Source: an uncultured Candidatus Melainabacteria bacterium
Lineage (GTDB): Bacteria; Cyanobacteriota; Vampirovibrionia; Gastranaerophilales; Gastranaerophilaceae
Direction of reading: 5' to 3'
NCBI GenBank assembly: GCA_947525005.1
Contig: CANNUY010000008.1
Coordinates: forward strand, 15,570-79,569
DNA length: 64,000 bases
The notes under the pieces are model-generated. The model worked only from the letters and a program-made list of their open reading frames with translations. It had not been told where the DNA came from and ran no database searches. The position numbers and the translations under genes were made by a program. This document shows, in pieces, positions 60,354-64,000 of this stretch (the stretch's first letter is position 1; each line of letters starts with the position of its first letter).

Positions 60354-60527
60354 TTATTTTAGCTTAGACAATCCAGTAAGTGCGTCCATATCAGAAGAAA
60401 TTCTATTACGTGATTCTTCAGAGGTTGCTTTAATTTTTTCAACTACTTTAGGGTCAAGAAACTCAAAAAAGTCTTTGAGTTCAATGTTTGGCTTACTAAC
60501 TCCTGAGTGGTTAAATTTGTTTTCCAT
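60354..60527 (-). CDS. Small protein of unknown function (57 aa)
   Basis: MENKFNHSGVSKPNIELKDF begins a 57-residue acidic protein with a helical centre (FEFLDPKVVEKIKATSEE). AGGAAA lies about seven bases before the start codon. It converges on the transglycosylase gene with seven bases between stops. No family is recognised. Upstream, from 60528 to 60849, is a gene-free spacer with TCAATTTC and other promoter-like words but no clear -10 match. Confidence 0.65.
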   Translation of the reverse strand: MENKFNHSGVSKPNIELKDFFEFLDPKVVEKIKATSEESRNRISSDMDALTGLSKLK

Positions 60528-60849
60528 AATTATATTTCCTATCTACACTGTTACTATCGGGTTTTTAGATTTATATATTTGCAATTTCGATTGCTGTCGT
60601 CCCTAGTATATTTTTCAAGCAGAGTAAAGATTCGAAATTGATTAATTTGTGATAAGTATTTACATACTGTAACAAATGTATAAACATAGTAATACCCGAG
60701 CATTTAACGGTTTTTGTAACGCATTCACTTAAGAATTTGTCATAAGACCATGCTCAAGATTAGTTTATAAATTTTTTCAGCATTTGTCAAGTGAGGAATG
60801 GGTAATATTTCACTGGAATTAATAAAGTTATTTTGTTACTAAGAGATTA

Positions 60850-60886
60850 AAAAAAGGGCTCGAGATGATATCTCGAGCCCTTTTTT
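60850..60886 (-). terminator. Terminator of the alanine symporter gene
   Basis: A perfect 17-base-pair stem (60850-60866 with 60870-60886) with A and T runs. Confidence 0.92.
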
Positions 60887-60894
60887 GTTTAAAT

Positions 60895-62397
60895 TTATTT
60901 TTCTTCCTTGCAGAACATCTTATGTCTTTTACAATAATCTGCTAAATCTCTTTTGATTTCAGGACATAGGATATAAAGTACAATAATGTTTGGAACACAC
61001 ATAGCAATCATCATTGCATCAGTGATATTTATAATAGATTGAACATTCATCGCTGAACCAATTATAATAAATAAACAATAAATAAGGTTAAATGTAAGAA
61101 CACGTTTCTTACCTTCACCAAGCAAGAATGTCCAAGCTTTTTGTCCATAGTATGCCCAAGATATCAATGTTGATAATGCAAATAAAACAGCAATTATTGA
61201 CAAGATTATTGGGAAGAATGAGATAACAGATTGAAATGCGTTTGAAGCAAGTTCAATACCAGAAATTTGACCGATATGAGTTTCGTTAAGAACACCAGAT
61301 GAAACAATAGCGAATGATGTAAACAAACATAATACACCAGTTAAGAATGTTTCAAGAAGTGCAACAAACCCTTGAGAAACAGGTTCTTTCGTTTGAGATG
61401 TAGCATAAACAATCGCTGCAGCACCAGTACCAGCTTCATTAGATTGAACAGAACGTCTTAATCCAAGTATAAGAACTCCAAAGAAACCACCAGCAACAGC
61501 TGTTGGGTGAAATGCTTCTCTTACGATTAAAGCGATAGTGTGAGGTATGCTTGCATAGTTTGCGAAGATTACAATAAAACCTGAAATGATATACAATAGA
61601 CACATTGTAGGAGTTAGAATAGTTGTAACTTTTGCTATACTCTTAATACCACCAACAACAACTAATCCAATAAGTATTGCAGTAATAAGACCTATTACCC
61701 ATGCATATCCGTGCAAGAAACTGTTTTGACCACCTGTAATAAAGATTATTTGGTGAGCAGTTTGGTTAATTTGAATCATATTACCACCTGTAATACCACC
61801 ACCAATACAAAGTATAGCGAATATAACAGATAGTGGTTGACCTAACCAACGAAGTTTCTTTCTAGTAAGACCGTGTGCTATGTAGTGCATAGGTCCACCT
61901 GATACAGAACCATCAAGGTTAAATCGTCTATATTTTACAGCTAGGGTTGCTTCAACGAATTTGATAGACATACCAAGTATTGCACCTGCAAAAATCCAGA
62001 ATGCAGCACCAGGTCCACCAATAGATATTGATATCGCAACACCTGCGATACTTCCGATACCGATTGTTCCTGAAAGTGCAGTAGCGAGTGCACCGAATGA
62101 TGAAACTTCACCACAGTTGTCGCTTTCAGCTGGTTTTGTAACAACGTCAATGGCGTGTTTAAATCCCCAAATTGCGATACCTTTAAAATATATTGTAAAG
62201 AATATACCTGCGAATAATATCCAGAAAATGATTATTGGAACATCATTTCCAAAAAATGATATCGGTGTGAATATAACCTTTGCGATTGCATCTGATACTG
62301 GTGCAATCGTTGTATCCATAAAATGATCCACATCAAATGCAAATGCATTTTGGATAGTTGTTAAAAATGCTGTCAATAACCATAAAAATCTTTTCAT
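60895..62397 (-). CDS. Alanine/sodium symporter (AGCS family)
   Basis: 500 residues with about eleven membrane helices. Family blocks: FGALATALSGTIGIGSIAGVA, GPGAAFWIFAGAILGM, VSGGPMHYIAHG, NEAGTGAAAIVYATSQ and SWAYYGQKAW. Imports alanine or glycine with sodium, so it could use the sodium gradient made by the oxaloacetate decarboxylase (24-27 kb). An N-terminal stretch (MKRFLWLLTAFLTTIQNAFA) looks like a signal peptide. Start follows TAGGAAGACG. Confidence 0.95.
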   Translation of the reverse strand: MKRFLWLLTAFLTTIQNAFAFDVDHFMDTTIAPVSDAIAKVIFTPISFFGNDVPIIIFWILFAGIFFTIYFKGIAIWGFKHAIDVVTKPAESDNCGEVSSFGALATALSGTIGIGSIAGVAISISIGGPGAAFWIFAGAILGMSIKFVEATLAVKYRRFNLDGSVSGGPMHYIAHGLTRKKLRWLGQPLSVIFAILCIGGGITGGNMIQINQTAHQIIFITGGQNSFLHGYAWVIGLITAILIGLVVVGGIKSIAKVTTILTPTMCLLYIISGFIVIFANYASIPHTIALIVREAFHPTAVAGGFFGVLILGLRRSVQSNEAGTGAAAIVYATSQTKEPVSQGFVALLETFLTGVLCLFTSFAIVSSGVLNETHIGQISGIELASNAFQSVISFFPIILSIIAVLFALSTLISWAYYGQKAWTFLLGEGKKRVLTFNLIYCLFIIIGSAMNVQSIINITDAMMIAMCVPNIIVLYILCPEIKRDLADYCKRHKMFCKEEK

Positions 62398-62573
62398 AAA
62401 CGTCTTCCTATTTAAATTACAATAATTATTTGTTTATTATACCAAAAACATGCATATTTGAACCTAATGACAGAATATTTCATACATAGAGTGTAATATT
62501 TTTTATTATTTTTTATTATTTTTTGTATTTGTGTGATAATTTTTTTGTATTATTTAATTAAAGAGTTGTTATT

Positions 62574-63515
62574 ATGTGTTCAGATAAAAAGATTGATTTA
62601 GTTTATTTATGGGTTGATGGTGAAGACGAGAATTGGCTTAAGAAAAAAGCTTTATACCAATCAGAAAAATGCGATGAAGAAGCCGTTCAAAAATGTAGAT
62701 TTGTAAGCAATGATGAATTGAAATATTCTTTACGTTCGGTTGAAAAGAATGCATCTTGGATTAATAAAATATATATTGTAACAGATGGTCAAGTTCCTAG
62801 TTGGTTGAATTTAGAAAATGATAAGGTTAGAATTATTGACCATTCAGAGATTGTGCCACAAGACAAATTGCCATTATTCAATTCAAACGCCATAGAATTA
62901 AGGCTACCTTTTATACCTGACTTATCTGAATATTTTTTATATGCAAATGACGATATGTTTTTTTGGTCAAGAGTTGAAGAAAATTTTTTCTTTGAGGGAG
63001 ATAAGCCAATTTGTAGATTATTTAGCGAGATGAAATTGTGTGATGAACCAGAACGAGGTTATGATAAGACTGTTCATCTTGCTTATAGAGAGGTTTTTAA
63101 TAAATTTGGAAAACCTAAAAAAACGGGTTCACCCCACCATTGTATAGATGCTTATAAAAAGTCAGTTTTCATTGATTGTTTGAATGCTTTTCCAAAACTC
63201 GTTTCAAAAACATTAAATAATAGATTTAGAACTCATGAAGATTGGCAAAGAATGATAGTTATATATTATGCATTGGCGACAGAACAAGGTGTTGAAAAAT
63301 GGGTTAAACCGACTTGGCTAGATAAGAATGTTTTTAGAAAAGTTTTAGATACAAAATGTTTTAACTTAAGCAAAAGAACGGTTAAGAGAATTGAACAAAT
63401 TAGGGCTAAATTAGTTTGTTTGAACGATTGCGAAAAAACGACTGATAAAGATAGATTAAATGTTCATAAGATAATGGAAAAACATTTTCCTGAAAAATCA
63501 AGTTTTGAAAAATAA
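62574..63515 (+). CDS. Stealth-family sugar-phosphate transferase
   Basis: 313 residues. Stealth CR1 (KKIDLVYLWVDGEDENW) and CR2 (NDELKYSLRSVEKNASWINKI, IVTDGQVPSWL, IIDHSEIVPQDKLPLFNS, YANDDMFF), then CR3/CR4-like parts (GSPHHCIDAYKKSVF, RTHEDWQR). These enzymes transfer hexose-1-phosphate units into capsule or cell-wall phosphoglycans (and include the lysosomal GlcNAc-phosphotransferase homologue). It fits with the glycosyltransferases at 7-9 kb and 28-31 kb. Weak ribosome binding site. Confidence 0.92.
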   Translation: MCSDKKIDLVYLWVDGEDENWLKKKALYQSEKCDEEAVQKCRFVSNDELKYSLRSVEKNASWINKIYIVTDGQVPSWLNLENDKVRIIDHSEIVPQDKLPLFNSNAIELRLPFIPDLSEYFLYANDDMFFWSRVEENFFFEGDKPICRLFSEMKLCDEPERGYDKTVHLAYREVFNKFGKPKKTGSPHHCIDAYKKSVFIDCLNAFPKLVSKTLNNRFRTHEDWQRMIVIYYALATEQGVEKWVKPTWLDKNVFRKVLDTKCFNLSKRTVKRIEQIRAKLVCLNDCEKTTDKDRLNVHKIMEKHFPEKSSFEK

Positions 63516-63587
63516 GGTTTGTATTTAATATTCTAAAAGGATACGATAATTTATGATAGAATAAGGAAGAACTTTATAGGAGTAAGC

Positions 63588-63671
63588 ATGGCTGATATTT
63601 CTTCGTTTGAGTTCACAAAACGTGTTCAAGCTACAAGAGAATTTTGCGTTTTGATTTTAAGTTTTATTTAA
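63588..63671 (+). CDS. Very short ORF (27 aa), possibly truncated
   Basis: MADISSFEFTKRVQATREFC begins a 27-codon frame with a strong TAGGAG site. FTKRVQA is echoed by FTKRIQA-stop encoded near 63800-63824, where the DNA repeats 19 of 21 bases. This may be a gene broken by an insertion of about 168 bases, or a small peptide gene. I cannot say which. Confidence 0.35.
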   Translation: MADISSFEFTKRVQATREFCVLILSFI

Positions 63672-63820
63672 CAGCAAAATTCGATTGGGTTTGGAAATTT
63701 TGTCCAACCTAACACAAAAACATTACAACTTTCATTGAAGTTTCCAAACCTGCGTCACGGCGATTACCCGTGATATATTTCCTCTCCCTTAATCAACATG
63801 TTCACAAAACGCATTCAAGC
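63611..63820. repeat. Direct repeat flanking a hairpin-containing segment
   Basis: A 21-base word at 63611-63631 (starting GTTCACAAAACG) recurs at 63800-63820 with two changes. The segment between has two dyads: GGTTTGGAAA / TTTCCAAACC (63688-63697, 63741-63750) and TCACGG / CCGTGA (63755-63760, 63768-63773). This is the structure of a small insertion. Confidence 0.5.
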
Positions 63821-63826
63821 ATAAAA

Positions 63827-63853
63827 AAAAGACAGGTCTTGAACCTATCTTTT
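63827..63853 (-). terminator. Terminator at the right edge
   Basis: AAAAGACAGGT and ACCTATCTTTT pair with one G-T wobble around TCTTGA; on the minus strand it is followed by eight T residues and would end an RNA coming from beyond the window. Confidence 0.7.
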
Positions 63854-63854
63854 T

Positions 63855-64000
63855 ATTACCAAGGGAGAGCTAGTCGAACTGAGGATATCAGGCGAAGCCG
63901 TATCCGTTAAACGTGAGACGACGGAACTCTCGACCTCACGGACTCTGCCGATGTTCAGATGATTAATTATCATCTGAACGAGAGGGAGACGTGCGCTACA
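63855..64000 (-). ncRNA. Unidentified structured RNA or tRNA-like region (partial)
   Basis: GC-richer than the surroundings and full of stems on the minus strand: GTTCAGATGAT / ATCATCTGAAC (perfect 11 bp), CTCTCG / CGAGAG, CCGTGAG / CTCACG, GGATA...GGC / GCC...TATCC. GTTCGACT and GTAGCGCACG resemble T-loop and D-arm pieces of tRNA, but the T-stem does not pair properly and no full cloverleaf can be drawn. It is cut by the window edge. It is not a CDS and not recognisably RNase P RNA, tmRNA or SRP RNA. Confidence 0.4.

Noticed and set aside
60580..60650. Further copy of the recurrent promoter element before the 57-residue gene
   Set aside because: TCAATTTC and GCAATTTC are present but no TTTATATA follows at 15 bases.
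63855..64000. Ordinary tRNA gene
   Set aside because: GTTCGACT and GCGCACG fragments are present, but the G53-C61 pair and the T-stem are missing and no cloverleaf fits.

Overview
The window is about 64 kb of AT-rich bacterial chromosome with short spacers, AGGAG-type ribosome binding sites and many hairpin terminators. The host looks like an anaerobic, Gram-negative-type member of the non-photosynthetic cyanobacterial lineage (Vampirovibrionia/Gastranaerophilales-like). This is an inference. It rests on a Ycf23/DUF561 TIM-barrel gene (a family of cyanobacteria and algal plastids) at 33207-33965, a sodium-pumping oxaloacetate decarboxylase beside ATP-type PEP carboxykinase, a type IV pilin-like gene, and several small proteins of no known family. 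There is no 16S gene or clear tRNA to confirm it.

Layout. 1-5.2 kb: a compact type II CRISPR-Cas locus (cas9, cas1, cas2; no cas4 or csn2; the array is outside the window), with a HEPN/nucleotidyltransferase pair inserted in opposite orientation between cas9 and cas1. 5.3-11.3 kb: pckA, a TPR/glycosyltransferase operon, and a DUF1858-pheA pair. 11.4-23.5 kb: lineage-type hypothetical proteins mixed with tpiA, glnA and tuf. 23.7-28.5 kb: comF and the birA-oadG-oadA-oadB operon. 28.5-35.7 kb: glycosyltransferases, a collagen-like protein, an HtrA-like protease, ycf23 and a broken ORF6N gene. 35.8-45 kb: housekeeping genes (hpf, yebC, rpsT, polA, a CCA-type nucleotidyltransferase, purA). 45.1-57.6 kb: a long plus-strand series with lysA, cdaA, yitT, a HlyD-like gene, rny, a ymdB-like gene, a PHP gene, a pilin, a LOG gene and era. 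57.6-64 kb: a hairpin-rich spacer, a degenerate GGDEF protein, a lytic transglycosylase, an alanine symporter, a Stealth transferase, and an unidentified structured RNA at the right edge.

The most unusual signal is a recurrent promoter-like element, (T/G)CAATTTT, then 15 bases, then TT(T/A)ATATA. It occurs nine times (seven with exact spacing, two looser) and only in spacers. It precedes proteins that have no Sec signal peptide (17716-18018, 20945-21367, 22894-23466, 31285-32418, 34134-34823, 46784-47422). It also precedes three stretches without ORFs that end in hairpin plus T-run terminators, which I read as candidate small RNAs. The candidate RNA upstream of cas9 carries an (AC)5 tract. 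That tract is complementary to GUGUGU segments lying between the Shine-Dalgarno sequence and the start codon of several small-protein genes, and to a GUGUGUAAGUGUGUAAG stretch in a second candidate RNA. This suggests a regulon with its own sigma factor or activator and an sRNA layer. It is a hypothesis from sequence only.
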